In this document: piece by piece, positions 16,675 through 26,170 of the stretch | How the letters are laid out: every line of letters starts with the position of its first letter | Numbering within the stretch: the first letter of the stretch is position 1 | Assembly (NCBI GenBank): GCA_025363575.1 | Contig: JANYDM010000176.1 | Span: 1-44,399 of the forward strand | From: Betaproteobacteria bacterium | Lineage (GTDB): Bacteria; Pseudomonadota; Gammaproteobacteria; Burkholderiales; SG8-41 | Direction: 5' to 3' | Length of the DNA stretch: 44,399 nucleotides | The notes under the pieces: model-generated | What the model saw: only the letters and a program-made list of their open reading frames with translations | What the model was told of the DNA's origin: nothing | The model's database searches: none | Program-made: the position numbers and the translations under genes

Positions 16675-16683
16675 ACACCGATC

Positions 16684-17784
16684 ATGCCTGTCAGCCCGAC
16701 CACCGAAATCATCGCCGACATCCGCGCCGGAAAAATGGTGATCCTCGTCGACGAGGAAGACCGTGAAAACGAGGGCGATCTCGTGCTCTCCGCGGATTTC
16801 GTCACGCCGGAAGCGATCAACTTCATGGCGCGCTACGGTCGCGGCCTGATCTGCCTCACGCTGACCGAGCAGAAGTGCCGCAGCCTCAACCTGGCGCCAA
16901 TGGTGAGCAATAACAACTCGCCGCTCGGCACGAACTTCACCGTGTCGATTGAGGCGGCCGAAGGGGTAACGACCGGCATCTCAGCCGCCGACCGCGCGCG
17001 TACCGTGCAGGCGGCAGTACGCGCCGATGCCGGTCCTGCGGACATCGTTCAGCCCGGGCATATTTTCCCGTTGCTGGCGCAAAACGGCGGCGTGCTGGTG
17101 CGCGCGGGGCATACCGAGGCGGGCTGCGACCTGGCTGCGCTGGCCGGTACGACGCCGGCGGCGGTGATCTGTGAAATTCTGAAAGACGATGGCGAGATGG
17201 CGCGCCTGCCGGACCTGATCGAATTCGGGCACGCGCACAACCTCAAAATCGGCACCATCGCTGACCTGATTCAGTATCGCAGCCGGACCGAGTCGCTGGT
17301 AAGCCGCGTGTCCGAGCGCGACATCGAAACCGTACACGGCAAATTCAGGCTCGTCGTGTATGCAGACAAGATAGGGCAGGCGACGCATCTCGCGCTGGTG
17401 AAAGGCAGGATCAGACCCGACAGCGAGGTGCTGGTGCGTGTGCACGAGCCGCTGTCGGTGATCGATTTGCTCGATGTGAAGAGCGCGAGCCACTCGTGGA
17501 ACTTCAATCAGGCGCTGGCTGCAATCAGCCGCGCGGAATGCGGCGTGATAGTGCTGCTGCATCGTCCCGAATCCGCAGCCGATCTTGTCGAGCGCGCGGA
17601 GCCCGGCGCCATCGCCGCGCCGCAAAAAAACGCGCTGCGTACCTACGGCATAGGCGCGCAGATATTGCGCGATTTGAAGGTCGCAAAAATGCGCCTGCTG
17701 GCGAAGCAACGTAGAATGCCGAGCATGGCGGGATTCGATCTGCAGGTCACTGGTTATTTGCAGCCGGACGAAAACATCAAATAG
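16684..17784 (+). CDS. ribB: 3,4-dihydroxy-2-butanone-4-phosphate synthase with degenerate GTP-cyclohydrolase-II-like domain
   Basis: A 366-residue RibBA-like protein. The N-terminal domain (1 to about 205) makes the four-carbon precursor of lumazine and is intact: acidic loop [12 protein letters not shown] (22-33), GHIFPL (125-130) and GHTEAGCDL (142-150). The C-terminal domain (about 212-366) aligns with GTP cyclohydrolase II by position, but the three zinc-binding cysteines normally found after LVRVHSECLTGD are missing: the segment reads [20 protein letters not shown]. The GTP cyclohydrolase II activity is therefore inferred to be absent. This form is known in betaproteobacteria and is often mis-annotated as bifunctional; a separate ribA is expected elsewhere. 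It lies between ribE (9-base gap) and ribH. Confidence 0.95.
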   Translation: MPVSPTTEIIADIRAGKMVILVDEEDRENEGDLVLSADFVTPEAINFMARYGRGLICLTLTEQKCRSLNLAPMVSNNNSPLGTNFTVSIEAAEGVTTGISAADRARTVQAAVRADAGPADIVQPGHIFPLLAQNGGVLVRAGHTEAGCDLAALAGTTPAAVICEILKDDGEMARLPDLIEFGHAHNLKIGTIADLIQYRSRTESLVSRVSERDIETVHGKFRLVVYADKIGQATHLALVKGRIRPDSEVLVRVHEPLSVIDLLDVKSASHSWNFNQALAAISRAECGVIVLLHRPESAADLVERAEPGAIAAPQKNALRTYGIGAQILRDLKVAKMRLLAKQRRMPSMAGFDLQVTGYLQPDENIK

Positions 17785-17798
17785 AGCCGGTAAGGACA

Positions 17799-18281
17799 AT
17801 GAGCATGGCGGAATACGATGGAATGGATGAGATAGAGGCCGGCACGGACGGGCAAGGCATGCGCATTGGCATAGTCGTCGCGCGCTTCAACGCCGACATC
17901 GGCGACGGACTGCTGGCGAGTTGCACGGCGGAGCTCGCACGGCTGGGCGTGGCCGCTGACGACGTCACCATTGTCAGCGTCCCGGGCGCGCTTGAAGCGC
18001 CGCTCGCGCTCCAGCAGATGGCGGCGTCTGACGGCTACGACGCGTTGATCGCGCTCGGCGCCGTAATTCGCGGCGAAACGTATCATTTTGAGATTGTCTC
18101 CAACGAATCGGCGCGCGGCATCATGTCGGTGCAGCTCGACACCGGCGTGCCGGTTGCGAACGGTATCCTGACAACCGAGAACGACGACCAGGCGACGGCG
18201 CGCATGGCACAGAAAGGCGCTGATTGCGCCGCGGTCGCTGTGGAGATGGCGAATCTGCTGCGCGAACTCGAGGGAAAATGA
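17799..18281 (+). CDS. ribH: 6,7-dimethyl-8-ribityllumazine synthase
   Basis: A 160-residue enzyme that condenses the RibB and RibD products to lumazine and usually forms pentamers or 60-mer shells. Conserved parts are GIVVARFN (24-31), [10 protein letters not shown] (61-70), and [14 protein letters not shown] with catalytic His96, followed by NGILT in [11 protein letters not shown]. The ATG at 17799 has TAAGGA upstream; an in-frame ATG at 17805 is possible. The stop overlaps the nusB start by four bases (ATGA), so translation is coupled, as in many bacteria. Confidence 0.97.
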   Translation: MSMAEYDGMDEIEAGTDGQGMRIGIVVARFNADIGDGLLASCTAELARLGVAADDVTIVSVPGALEAPLALQQMAASDGYDALIALGAVIRGETYHFEIVSNESARGIMSVQLDTGVPVANGILTTENDDQATARMAQKGADCAAVAVEMANLLRELEGK

Positions 18282-18730
18282 CGAATATCCCCGCGCCCAC
18301 CGTGCACAAGACCAGCCGCCGGCGCGCGCGGGAATTCGCGATGCAGGGCCTCTATCAATGGCAGCTCGCCGGCGCTGATGCAGTGACCATCGAGAGCCAG
18401 ATGTCGCGGGCCAAGGGCTTCGACAAAATCGACCGACCGTACTTCTCGTCCCTGCTTGCGGGTGCCATCCGCGAAGTCACCAGTCTCGAGGCATCGCTGC
18501 AGCCGCATCTCGACCGCAAATGCGCGCAGCTGAGCCCGATTGAGCGCGCGATCCTTTTTATTGCGGCATATGAGCTGGAAAATCAAGCGGACGTTCCTTA
18601 CCGCGTAGTCATCAACGAGGCGGTGGAGCTTGCCAAAAGTTACGGCGGGACCGATGGCTACAAGTACGTCAATGGCGTGCTGGATAAGCTGGCCGTGGAC
18701 AAGCGCCCGCTTGAAATCGTGCGCAAGTAA
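18278..18730 (+). CDS. nusB: Transcription antitermination protein NusB
   Basis: A 150-residue all-helical RNA-binding protein that, with NusE (S10), binds boxA and supports rRNA antitermination. Family markers are the basic N-terminal [20 protein letters not shown], the central [16 protein letters not shown] and the C-terminal [32 protein letters not shown]. The start at 18278 overlaps ribH by four bases and is preferred to an upstream in-frame ATG at 18224 inside ribH. Confidence 0.97.
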   Translation: MTNIPAPTVHKTSRRRAREFAMQGLYQWQLAGADAVTIESQMSRAKGFDKIDRPYFSSLLAGAIREVTSLEASLQPHLDRKCAQLSPIERAILFIAAYELENQADVPYRVVINEAVELAKSYGGTDGYKYVNGVLDKLAVDKRPLEIVRK

Positions 18731-18751
18731 CAGCCAGCACAGAGCGCGGCC

Positions 18752-19000
18752 ATGGACGAAAAACTCAAACGCAAGATCATGTTGTTTTACGCAGGCGGCA
18801 TCATCAATGCGCTGCTCGGCCTCTACCTGTTGATTGAAGGGGCCTCGTTCCTGCCGGCCGACAACGCGCGCACCCTGGTGATCTTTTTTTTCGCGTTCGC
18901 AGCCGTCGACTTCTACATGCCGCGTCTGCTCAAGCAGCGCTGGGCCGCCGGCAGCGCGCAGAAGACGAAGCAGGGCAGCGACCCTGTCCAGCGTCCTTAG
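18752..19000 (+). CDS. Small two-helix membrane protein, unknown function
   Basis: An 82-residue protein not assigned to any family I can name. A short basic N-terminus (MDEKLKRKI) precedes hydrophobic segment 1 (IMLFYAGGIINALLGLYLLIEG) and segment 2 (TLVIFFFAFAAVDFYM), followed by a basic, Gln/Lys-rich cytoplasmic tail. The positive-inside rule suggests both termini are in the cytoplasm. It lies between nusB (21-base gap) and thiL (15-base gap) on the same strand, so it is almost certainly translated from the rib-nusB-thiL transcript. Codon use resembles its neighbours, which supports a real gene. Confidence 0.75.
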   Translation: MDEKLKRKIMLFYAGGIINALLGLYLLIEGASFLPADNARTLVIFFFAFAAVDFYMPRLLKQRWAAGSAQKTKQGSDPVQRP

Positions 19001-19015
19001 CAGCCGCGGTCGCGC

Positions 19016-19987
19016 GTGGCCACGTCCGAATTCGAACTGATCCGCCGCTACTTCACCCACCGCGCGCGCAATGCGGTGCTCGGCGTTGGCGATGACGCGG
19101 CCCTCGTCAGGGTCAGGCGCGGCCATGAACTCGCGATTTCCGCCGACATGCTGGTCAGCGGGCGCCATTTCTTTCGCGGGGCGGACCCGCGCGAGCTCGG
19201 GCACAAGGCCCTGGCGGTGAACTTGTCCGACATGGCCGCGATGGGCGCGACGCCGCGCTGGGCGACGCTGGCGCTGGCGCTGCCGTCCGCCGACGCGCGC
19301 TGGGTGCGCGAATTTTCGCGCGGCTTCATGCGCCTCGCGCGCCGTTTCGAAGTCGACCTGATTGGCGGGGATACCACGCGGGGCCCGCTTAATATCTGCG
19401 TACAGATCATGGGCGAAGCGCCGCGCGGTACGGCGTTACGGCGCGACGGTGCGCGCAGCGGCGATGACATCTGGGTTTCGGGAACCCTGGGTGATGCCGC
19501 GCTGGCGCTCGCGGCGCTCAAAGGACGCCTGCGCCTCAAGCCCGCGGAACTCGCGCACTGTGCGGCGCGCCTGCATCTGCCGACGCCGCGCGTGGCGCTC
19601 GGTCTGGCTCTGCGCGGTATTGCGCGCAGCGCGATCGATATTTCCGACGGTTTGCTCGCCGACCTGGGCCACGTGCTGGGCGGCTCCGGCGTAGCAGCTG
19701 AAATCGAGTTCGCGGCTTTGCCCGCATCGCCCATCATGCAACGTTATCTCGACCGTGTCGCGGCATGCAGCGCCCTGCTCGCGGGCGGCGACGACTACGA
19801 ACTCTGCTTTACCGCTCCGGCGCGCGCGCGCGAGCGCATCGAGCGCATCGGGGGCGCTGTCCGCGTGCGCCTGACCCGCATCGGCCGCGTGCGTAGGCAA
19901 CGGCGTGCCGTGCCGCGATTGATAGTGCGCGCTCCCGACGGCGCCGCGTTGCGCGTGGTGCGCAGAGGCTACGATCATTTCGCCTGA
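19016..19987 (+). CDS. thiL: Thiamine-monophosphate kinase
   Basis: A 323-residue ATP-dependent kinase that makes thiamine diphosphate from thiamine monophosphate. Typical blocks are SEFELIRRYF at the N-terminus, GVGDDAALV (metal and nucleotide site), SADMLVSGRHF, GHKALAVNLSDMAAMGA and the GGDTTRGPL loop; IDISDGLLADLGH and LLAGGDDYEL come later. The start is GTG at 19016. The C-terminal 50 residues are unusually Arg-rich. It is followed after seven bases by pgpA, the usual nusB-thiL-pgpA order. Confidence 0.96.
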   Translation: MATSEFELIRRYFTHRARNAVLGVGDDAALVRVRRGHELAISADMLVSGRHFFRGADPRELGHKALAVNLSDMAAMGATPRWATLALALPSADARWVREFSRGFMRLARRFEVDLIGGDTTRGPLNICVQIMGEAPRGTALRRDGARSGDDIWVSGTLGDAALALAALKGRLRLKPAELAHCAARLHLPTPRVALGLALRGIARSAIDISDGLLADLGHVLGGSGVAAEIEFAALPASPIMQRYLDRVAACSALLAGGDDYELCFTAPARARERIERIGGAVRVRLTRIGRVRRQRRAVPRLIVRAPDGAALRVVRRGYDHFA

Positions 19988-19994
19988 CGGCGCG

Positions 19995-20477
19995 GTGCAG
20001 CCGACATGGCGCTTCATGCTGCGGCGCCCGGCTCACGCGATTGCATTGGGTTGCGGCGCCGGCCTGGTGCCGGTCGCGCCGGGTACCGCCGGTACTTTGC
20101 TCGCGTTTCCGTTGTACTGGGCACTCGCGCAGGTACTGGCGCCGATGCCTTTGCTCGCGGCGATCGCGGGCGCTTTCCTGGCCGGTATCTGGGCGTGCGG
20201 CGCGACCGGACGCGCGCTGGGCGCAGCGGATCACGGCGCCATGGTGTGGGATGAGGTCGTCGCTTTCGCGCTGGTACTGTTCTTCACGCCGCCGGAATGG
20301 CCATGGCAGGCGGGCGCTTTCCTGCTGTTTCGTTTTTTCGATATTCTCAAGCCGTCGCCGATCCGCTATTTCGACCGCAGGCTTAAGAACGGCTTCGGCG
20401 TGATGTTCGATGATCTGCTGGCCGCGGGCTACGCGTTGCTGATAATCTCGCTGGCAAGAATAATGACAGGCGGATGA
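19995..20477 (+). CDS. pgpA: Phosphatidylglycerophosphatase A
   Basis: A 160-residue inner-membrane phosphatase that converts phosphatidylglycerophosphate to phosphatidylglycerol. The PgpA family pattern is clear: GAGLVPVAPGTAGTL near the N-terminus, then DHGAMVWDEVVAFAL (acidic metal-binding region), FRFFDILKPSPIRYFD and FDDLLAAGYALL. Three to four hydrophobic segments are present. Translation starts at GTG (19995), seven bases after thiL, and ends three bases before pncC. Confidence 0.95.
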   Translation: MQPTWRFMLRRPAHAIALGCGAGLVPVAPGTAGTLLAFPLYWALAQVLAPMPLLAAIAGAFLAGIWACGATGRALGAADHGAMVWDEVVAFALVLFFTPPEWPWQAGAFLLFRFFDILKPSPIRYFDRRLKNGFGVMFDDLLAAGYALLIISLARIMTGG

Positions 20478-20480
20478 ATA

Positions 20481-20990
20481 ATGACCGATCAAAGCTTGTA
20501 TGATCTTGCCGCCGGAGTCGGCGCCGCATTGAAGGCGCGCGGACTTTGGCTTGTGACCGCGGAGTCGTGCACTGGTGGGTGGATAGGCGAGGCCGTTACA
20601 GCGGTGCCCGGCAGTTCCGCCTGGTACGAGCGCGGCTTTGTCACCTACACCAATGTCGCAAAGCGTGAAATGCTCGGCGTCGACGCGCACATTCTCGAGC
20701 AATCGGGCGCAGTTTCCGAGGAGACCGTCCGTGCCATGGTGACGGGCGCGCTCGCCAACAGCCACGCTGAGGTCGCCGTGGCGGTGAGCGGCGTGGCCGG
20801 TCCCGCCGGCGGCACAGCTGCGAAGCCCGTGGGTACAGTTTGCATCGGCTGGGGGCTCAAGTCCGGAATGCCGGCTGCCGAGACGCAACATTTCGCGGGC
20901 GACCGCGAAGCGGTGCGGCGGCAATCGGTCGAGCGTGCGCTTGCGGGGGTGCTCGCGCTGCTTGGATCCTCACTAGTACCTAAGTCATAG
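20481..20990 (+). CDS. pncC: Nicotinamide-nucleotide amidohydrolase (CinA C-terminal-like)
   Basis: A 169-residue protein corresponding to the stand-alone CinA C-terminal domain, which deamidates NMN to nicotinate mononucleotide and so recycles NAD breakdown products. Signatures are [16 protein letters not shown] (with the catalytic Ser/Cys region), [18 protein letters not shown] and [21 protein letters not shown]. No N-terminal molybdopterin-binding CinA domain is attached. It is the last gene of the glyA run and precedes recA, as in many proteobacteria (pncC/ygaD-recA). Confidence 0.94.
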   Translation: MTDQSLYDLAAGVGAALKARGLWLVTAESCTGGWIGEAVTAVPGSSAWYERGFVTYTNVAKREMLGVDAHILEQSGAVSEETVRAMVTGALANSHAEVAVAVSGVAGPAGGTAAKPVGTVCIGWGLKSGMPAAETQHFAGDREAVRRQSVERALAGVLALLGSSLVPKS

Positions 20991-20994
20991 CCGT

Positions 20995-21035
20995 CATCCC
21001 GCGCCGCTTCGCGGCGTTATCAGCGACAAGGGATG
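20995..21035. repeat. Nested inverted repeat between pncC and recA
   Basis: An inner hairpin CGCCGC-TTC-GCGGCG (21002-21016) lies within outer arms CATCCC (20995-21000) and GGGATG (21030-21035). It could act as a terminator-like hairpin for the upstream operon, but no T-run follows, so it may instead be a palindromic repeat or RNA-processing element. Confidence 0.45.
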
Positions 21036-21104
21036 GCGCCGGCAGGGCGCTGCGATGTGCGGGTTCCGGCCAGCGCGTATCCGCGCAGATTCCGCGTCGG
21101 AGTG

Positions 21105-21113
21105 TGCGATAAT
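21105..21113 (+). promoter_or_regulatory. Extended -10 promoter candidate for recA
   Basis: TGCGATAAT (extended TGn followed by GATAAT, five of six matches) lies 13 bases upstream of the preferred recA ATG. Transcription would start near 21120, inside or next to the GGAGAG Shine-Dalgarno. Either the leader is very short or the ATG at 21139 is used from this promoter. No convincing -35 is present. Confidence 0.35.
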
Positions 21114-21126
21114 TCGGAGAGCTCAA

Positions 21127-22170
21127 ATGGGACAAATCATGGACGAAAACAAGTCAAAAGCACTCGCAGCAGCACTCTCGCAAATCGAAAAGCAGTTCGG
21201 CAAAGGCTCCATCATGCGGTTGGGCGAGGCCGACGTCGCCAAGGACATAGAATCGGTATCGACCGGCTCGCTCGGACTCGATATCGCGTTGGGCATAGGT
21301 GGATTTCCGCGCGGCCGCGTGATCGAGGTCTACGGCCCTGAATCGTCGGGCAAGACCACGCTGACGCTGTCGGTGATCGCGCAGATGCAGAAGGTGGGCG
21401 GCACCGCGGCGTTCATTGATGCCGAACACGCGCTCGACCCGCAATACGCGCAGAAGCTCGGCGTGAACGTGCAGGACCTGCTGATTTCACAGCCCGACAA
21501 CGGCGAGCAGGCGCTCGAAATCGCCGACATGCTCGTGCGTTCGGGTTCGGTCGACGTTGTGGTTATCGACTCGGTCGCGGCGCTGACGCCCAAGGCTGAA
21601 ATCGAAGGCGAGATGGGCGAGCCGCAAATGGGCCTGCAGGCGCGGCTGATGTCGCAGGCGCTGCGCAAACTTACGGGCAATATCAAACGCTCGAATACGA
21701 TGGTGATTTTCATCAACCAGATCCGCATGAAAATCGGTGTCATGTTCGGCAATCCGGAAACCACGACCGGCGGCAACGCGCTGAAATTCTATGCTTCGGT
21801 GCGCATCGATATCCGGCGCACCGGCGCCATCAAGAAAGGCGACGAGGTGATCGGTTCCGAAACGCGCGCCAAAGTCGTCAAGAACAAGGTTGCGCCGCCG
21901 TTCAAGCAGGCCAACTTCGACATACTTTATGGCGAAGGAATATCGCGCGAAGGCGAAATCATCGAGCTCGGCGTGTTACACAAGATCATCGACAAATCGG
22001 GCGCCTGGTATACGTATGGCAAAGAACGCATTGGCCAGGGCAAGGACAATACGCGCGACTATCTCAAGGAACATCCCGAAATGGCCGAGGAGATCGAAGC
22101 GAAGATTCGTGCCGAGATAGGCGTTGGTGGCGGACCCAAGGTCGCAGAAGCCGTCGTCGCGGAAAAGTAA
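21127..22170 (+). CDS. recA: Recombinase RecA
   Basis: A 347-residue RecA that polymerises on single-stranded DNA, drives strand exchange and stimulates LexA self-cleavage. Walker A is GPESSGKTT and Walker B is [10 protein letters not shown]; other hallmarks are [36 protein letters not shown] and [21 protein letters not shown]. The ATG at 21127 (MGQIMDENK) is chosen because GGAGAG lies five bases upstream; many annotated RecA proteins start at the ATG at 21139 (MDENKSK), also possible. A further in-frame ATG at 21055 is unlikely. recX overlaps the 3' end. Confidence 0.98.
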   Translation: MGQIMDENKSKALAAALSQIEKQFGKGSIMRLGEADVAKDIESVSTGSLGLDIALGIGGFPRGRVIEVYGPESSGKTTLTLSVIAQMQKVGGTAAFIDAEHALDPQYAQKLGVNVQDLLISQPDNGEQALEIADMLVRSGSVDVVVIDSVAALTPKAEIEGEMGEPQMGLQARLMSQALRKLTGNIKRSNTMVIFINQIRMKIGVMFGNPETTTGGNALKFYASVRIDIRRTGAIKKGDEVIGSETRAKVVKNKVAPPFKQANFDILYGEGISREGEIIELGVLHKIIDKSGAWYTYGKERIGQGKDNTRDYLKEHPEMAEEIEAKIRAEIGVGGGPKVAEAVVAEK

Positions 22171-22609
22171 ACCGGTCCGCAGCCTGCGCGCGCGGGCGTT
22201 GGCCGCTTTGGCGCGCCGCGAATATTCGCGCCGCGAGCTCGCCGCCAAGCTCGCCCCATTCGCCGAAGATTCCGGTGAAATCCCGGCGCTGCTCGACGAC
22301 TTCGAACAGCGCGGATGGCTGTCCGAAGCACGCGTCGTCGAGCAGGTGCTGGCCACGCGGCGGCGGCGCTTCGGCGCGCAGCGCATTGCCCACGAACTGC
22401 AGAAAAAAGGTATATCCGGCGCGGCCATCGGCGGTGCGCGCGAGTTGCTGAAGGCCAGCGAGATCGAGGCCGCGCGCGCCGTGTGGCAGCGCAAATTCAA
22501 GACCGTGCCGGCAGATGCGCGCGAGCGCGCGCGTCACATGCGTTTTCTGCAGGGGCGCGGCTTCAGCCTTGATACCATACGCCGGCTGCTGCGCGACGCC
22601 GACGAGTGA
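22127..22609 (+). CDS. recX: Regulatory protein RecX
   Basis: A 160-residue basic helical protein that binds RecA filaments and limits their activity. It has the RecX three-helix repeats: [22 protein letters not shown], then [40 protein letters not shown], and a C-terminal [23 protein letters not shown]. There is no ATG; initiation is probably GTG at 22127 or TTG at 22124, both inside the last 47 bases of recA. This implies translation coupled to recA. An internal TTG at 22199 would remove conserved sequence. Confidence 0.92.
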   Translation: MADPRSQKPSSRKSKPVRSLRARALAALARREYSRRELAAKLAPFAEDSGEIPALLDDFEQRGWLSEARVVEQVLATRRRRFGAQRIAHELQKKGISGAAIGGARELLKASEIEAARAVWQRKFKTVPADARERARHMRFLQGRGFSLDTIRRLLRDADE

Positions 22610-22624
22610 GTCGCGCCGCAGTGC

Positions 22625-23416
22625 TTATTCGAACAGCGCGCGAACTTGCTGGTGATCGTTCGGGACGAGGTTGAGGGTTTTCGCCTTGTCGTGATCGAGC
22701 ACGTTGTAATCAAGCGCCATGAATTCCCGAACGATGGTCGCCAGATTGTCGCTCAGCACCCGCGATGCCGGATCGAGGCCGCGTATCACCGTAAGTCCGG
22801 TGGGCGAAGTGCCCAGGGTGTGAAGCGCAAGATCAGGTCGATATTTTTTGAGCGCCAGCATTGCCCGCCACGTGTCGCCGCTCCAGAATATCGTCTTGCG
22901 CTTGCGTTCAGCGCTCAGCCGGTCGATTGGAAAAGTATCGTGCATCAAGATAGCCGAATCGCACGTACACAGACGTTCGATCGCAATAAAGTCGCGCAAT
23001 GCAAATTCAAAGTGGTGCATGCCATCGATAAACGCCAGATCCACCGGCAGGCCCCCGAATTCGCGCCTGACATCGGTTTGCGCAAAAAAAGCGTCGCTCG
23101 TCAGCGTAAAAATCCGCTCATTGTCGCCGAGGGGTCGCTTGACTTTAGGTGCGGGGTCCACGCCGATTGCCTGTGTGGACGCAGCCGCCAGCGCCAAAGT
23201 CTTGCCCAGGTCGACGCCGATTTCAAGATAGGTCCTGGGTTTCACCAGGGTATGGATGGCGGCTAGCGTTTCCATGTAATCCGGGCCGGGTAGCGCGAGC
23301 CGCGACATGCGCCGGTGTTCGTCCAACTGGGCCCGTGCGGGATCTTCGGGCGAAGGAGATGCCGGCGCCGGTGGCGACGGATGCGGCAAAAGATTTTTCA
23401 GGAACTTGAGCAGCAT
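22625..23416 (-). CDS. Class I SAM-dependent methyltransferase (Methyltransf_24-like)
   Basis: A 263-residue soluble protein. The SAM-binding core begins with motif I YLEIGVDLGKTLALAA, followed by an acidic residue in IGVDPAP, then VDLAFIDGMHHFEFALRDF and AILMHDTFP, all typical of family 24 methyltransferases. These are often linked to polysaccharide, cephalosporin-like or unassigned small-molecule modification. The start at 23416 (MLLKFLKNLLP) is chosen; no good Shine-Dalgarno is seen. The N-terminal 40 residues contain a Pro/Ala-rich linker. The gene lies antisense between recX and alaS, converging with recX 15 bases away and divergent from alaS. Substrate unknown. Confidence 0.8.
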   Translation of the reverse strand: MLLKFLKNLLPHPSPPAPASPSPEDPARAQLDEHRRMSRLALPGPDYMETLAAIHTLVKPRTYLEIGVDLGKTLALAAASTQAIGVDPAPKVKRPLGDNERIFTLTSDAFFAQTDVRREFGGLPVDLAFIDGMHHFEFALRDFIAIERLCTCDSAILMHDTFPIDRLSAERKRKTIFWSGDTWRAMLALKKYRPDLALHTLGTSPTGLTVIRGLDPASRVLSDNLATIVREFMALDYNVLDHDKAKTLNLVPNDHQQVRALFE

Positions 23417-23471
23417 GTAGAGCGGCGATGATACGCGTACCGTTGCGCCGTGCAAAATTCGCCGCCTGTAT

Positions 23472-23500
23472 TGCATCCCGGCACGATTCCATACAAAATC
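23472..23500 (+). promoter_or_regulatory. Possible alaS promoter
   Basis: TTGCAT (23472-23477) and CAAAAT (23495-23500) are spaced by 17 bases, 45 bases upstream of the alaS ATG, in an AT-richer patch. Both hexamers are imperfect. Confidence 0.3.
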
Positions 23501-23545
23501 AGGCACTTTGCGCAACTGCGCACCTTTCACCTTTAAATCGTCAGC

Positions 23546-26161
23546 ATGAAATCCAGCGAAATCCGCCAGCAGTTCCTCGATTATTTCAAGAGCAAAGGCC
23601 ACAGCATCGTCGCCTCGAGCCCGCTCGTGCCCGGCAACGACCCTACGCTGCTCTTCACCAATTCCGGCATGGTGCAGTTCAAGGACGTGTTTCTGGGCCA
23701 GGAGCAGCGTCCATACAAGCGCGCAACGACGTCGCAACGATGCGTGCGCGCCGGCGGCAAGCACAACGATCTGGAAAACGTCGGCTATACCGCGCGCCAC
23801 CATACGTTTTTCGAGATGCTTGGCAATTTTTCGTTCGGCGACTATTTCAAGAAAGATGCGATTCACTACGCGTGGGAATTGCTGACTTCCGTTTATAAGC
23901 TGCCTAAAGAGAAATTGTGGGTGACGGTCTACGAGACCGACGACGAGGCGTATAACCTGTGGGCGAATGAGATACGCGTGCCGCGCGACCGCATCACACG
24001 TATCGGCGACAAACCCGGCGGCCCTCTGCACGCAAGCGACAATTTCTGGCAGATGGGCGAGACAGGCCCCTGCGGCCCCTGCAGCGAGATTTTTTATGAT
24101 CACGGCCCGGAGATTGCCGGCGGCCCGCCCGGCACGCCTGAAGCAGATGGCGACCGGTATATCGAAATCTGGAACCTCGTGTTCATGCAATTTAATCGCG
24201 ACGACAGCGGCAAGCTGCATCCGCTGCCTCGTCCGTCCGTCGATACGGGCATGGGACTCGAGCGCATCGCCGCGGTGCTCCAGCACGTGCACTCGAATTA
24301 CGAAATTGACCTGTTCCAGGACCTGATCAAGGCAGCGGCGCGCGAAACGAAGTGCAAGGACCTCGGCAGCAATTCTCTGAAAGTCATCGCCGATCACATC
24401 CGCGCCTGCGCTTTTCTGATCGTCGACGGCGTGATTCCCGGCAACGAAGGCCGCGGCTACGTGCTGCGCCGCATCGTGCGCCGCGCTATCCGCCACGGCT
24501 ACAAGCTGGGGCAAAAGCAGCCCTTCTTTTTCAAGCTTGTGCCGGATCTCGTCAAGGCGATGGGCGATGCCTATCCCGAGCTCGCGAAAGCGGCGGCGCG
24601 CGTCGGGCAGGTTCTGAAACAGGAAGAAGAGCGTTTCGCGGAAACCCTGGAAAACGGCATGGCGGTGCTCGAAACGGCCTTGCAGTCTGAAGACAAGATG
24701 CTCGACGGCGACACCGTGTTCCGGCTTTACGATACTTTCGGATTCCCGCTCGACCTCACCGCGGACATCGCGCGCGAGCGCAACATCACGGTGGATTTTG
24801 CGGGTTTCGAGGCGGCGATGGGCCAGCAGCGCGATCGCGCGCGCGCCGCGTCAAAGTTCGGCGCACAGAGCGCGGTCGAATACAGCGGACAGAAGACACA
24901 GTTTCACGGCTACGATACTTTGACGCTGACCGGCAAAGTGATCGCGATCTACAAAGGCGGCAGCGCCGTGACCGCGATCGAAGCCGGCGACACGGCGGTC
25001 ATCGTTATCGACCGCACGCCGTTCTATGCGGAATCCGGCGGGCAGGTCGGCGATCGCGGGCAGCTGGTATCGAGCCGCGGAACCTTTCACGTTAGCGACA
25101 CGCAGAAAATCCAGGCCGACGTTTTCGGCAATCACGGCGTGCTGCATACGGGCACGCTTGCAGTCGGCGATACGGTCGAGTCCAAAGTCGATACCGGCGC
25201 GCGTTCGCGCGTCGCCTACAACCATTCGGCGACGCATTTGATGCACGCGGCGCTGCGCAAGGTGCTCGGACATCATGTGCAGCAGAAAGGCTCGCTCGTC
25301 GATGCCGATCGCACGCGATTCGATTATTCGCACAGCGAACCGTTGACGCCGCAGCAGTTGCGCGAGATCGAGCAGCTCGTCAACAGCGAGATCCGCCGCA
25401 ATGCGCCGGTCGAGGCGCGCATCATGAAATACGACGACGCCATCAAGACCGGCGCGATGGCGCTGTTCGGCGAAAAGTACGGCGACGAAGTGCGCGTGCT
25501 GACGATGGGAGAGTTTTCAACCGAGCTGTGCGGCGGCACGCACGTCGGCCGGACCGGCGATATCGGTTTTTTCAAGGTGGTGTCGGAATCGGGCATCGCC
25601 GCCGGCGTGCGCCGCATCGAAGCAGTGACCGCGGAGGGGGCCTTGTCCTGGGTGCAGCAACAGGAAGCGAACCTGCAGCAGGCGGCAGGTGTCCTGAAGG
25701 CCCCGGTGCAAGAGGTCACGCAGAAAATCGGCCAGATCGTGGACAATGTAAAGACTCTGGAGAAGGAGCTCGCGCGTCTGAAATCGAAGCTCGCTTCATC
25801 CCAGGGCGATGACCTGGCGACCCAGGCGATCGACGTTAAAAACGCGAAAGTGCTGGCGGCCGTGATTGAAGGCGCGGATGCAAAGGCGCTGCGCGAAGCG
25901 GTCGATAAACTGAAACACAAGCTGAAGTCGTGCGCAGTCGTGCTCGCATCGATCGAAGGCGGGAAAGTGGCGCTGATCGCCGGTGTCAGTGCAGACCTCC
26001 TCGCCAAAGTGAAGGCTGGCGACCTCGTCAATTTCGTCGCGCAGCAAGTGGGCGGGAAAGGCGGAGGCAAGCCCGACATGGCGCAGGCCGGCGGCACCGA
26101 TCCGGCAAAGCTGCCGCAGGCCCTGGCCTCGGTCAAAGCCTGGGTCGAGCAGAAACTTTAA
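23546..26161 (+). CDS. alaS: Alanine-tRNA ligase
   Basis: A full-length 871-residue class II synthetase that charges tRNA-Ala and edits Ser/Gly mischarging. The catalytic core carries [19 protein letters not shown] (motif 2 region), [22 protein letters not shown] and [14 protein letters not shown] (motif 3). The editing domain has zinc-site residues in [14 protein letters not shown] and in [18 protein letters not shown]. The C-terminal C-Ala/DHHA1-like domain ends in a glycine-rich [15 protein letters not shown]. The N-terminus [19 protein letters not shown] fits the family start. It lies after recX in many proteobacteria; here a minus-strand methyltransferase intervenes. Confidence 0.98.
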   Translation: MKSSEIRQQFLDYFKSKGHSIVASSPLVPGNDPTLLFTNSGMVQFKDVFLGQEQRPYKRATTSQRCVRAGGKHNDLENVGYTARHHTFFEMLGNFSFGDYFKKDAIHYAWELLTSVYKLPKEKLWVTVYETDDEAYNLWANEIRVPRDRITRIGDKPGGPLHASDNFWQMGETGPCGPCSEIFYDHGPEIAGGPPGTPEADGDRYIEIWNLVFMQFNRDDSGKLHPLPRPSVDTGMGLERIAAVLQHVHSNYEIDLFQDLIKAAARETKCKDLGSNSLKVIADHIRACAFLIVDGVIPGNEGRGYVLRRIVRRAIRHGYKLGQKQPFFFKLVPDLVKAMGDAYPELAKAAARVGQVLKQEEERFAETLENGMAVLETALQSEDKMLDGDTVFRLYDTFGFPLDLTADIARERNITVDFAGFEAAMGQQRDRARAASKFGAQSAVEYSGQKTQFHGYDTLTLTGKVIAIYKGGSAVTAIEAGDTAVIVIDRTPFYAESGGQVGDRGQLVSSRGTFHVSDTQKIQADVFGNHGVLHTGTLAVGDTVESKVDTGARSRVAYNHSATHLMHAALRKVLGHHVQQKGSLVDADRTRFDYSHSEPLTPQQLREIEQLVNSEIRRNAPVEARIMKYDDAIKTGAMALFGEKYGDEVRVLTMGEFSTELCGGTHVGRTGDIGFFKVVSESGIAAGVRRIEAVTAEGALSWVQQQEANLQQAAGVLKAPVQEVTQKIGQIVDNVKTLEKELARLKSKLASSQGDDLATQAIDVKNAKVLAAVIEGADAKALREAVDKLKHKLKSCAVVLASIEGGKVALIAGVSADLLAKVKAGDLVNFVAQQVGGKGGGKPDMAQAGGTDPAKLPQALASVKAWVEQKL

Positions 26162-26170
26162 GCACGCAGC

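Noticed and set aside
16675..16683. FMN riboswitch before ribB
   Set aside because: Only nine bases separate ribE from ribB, so there is no room, and no RFN-like sequence is seen elsewhere in the rib run.
23417..24514. N-terminal extension of the minus-strand methyltransferase frame across alaS
   Set aside because: The extension is the antisense of the alaS catalytic domain; methyltransferase homology begins after the ATG at 23416.
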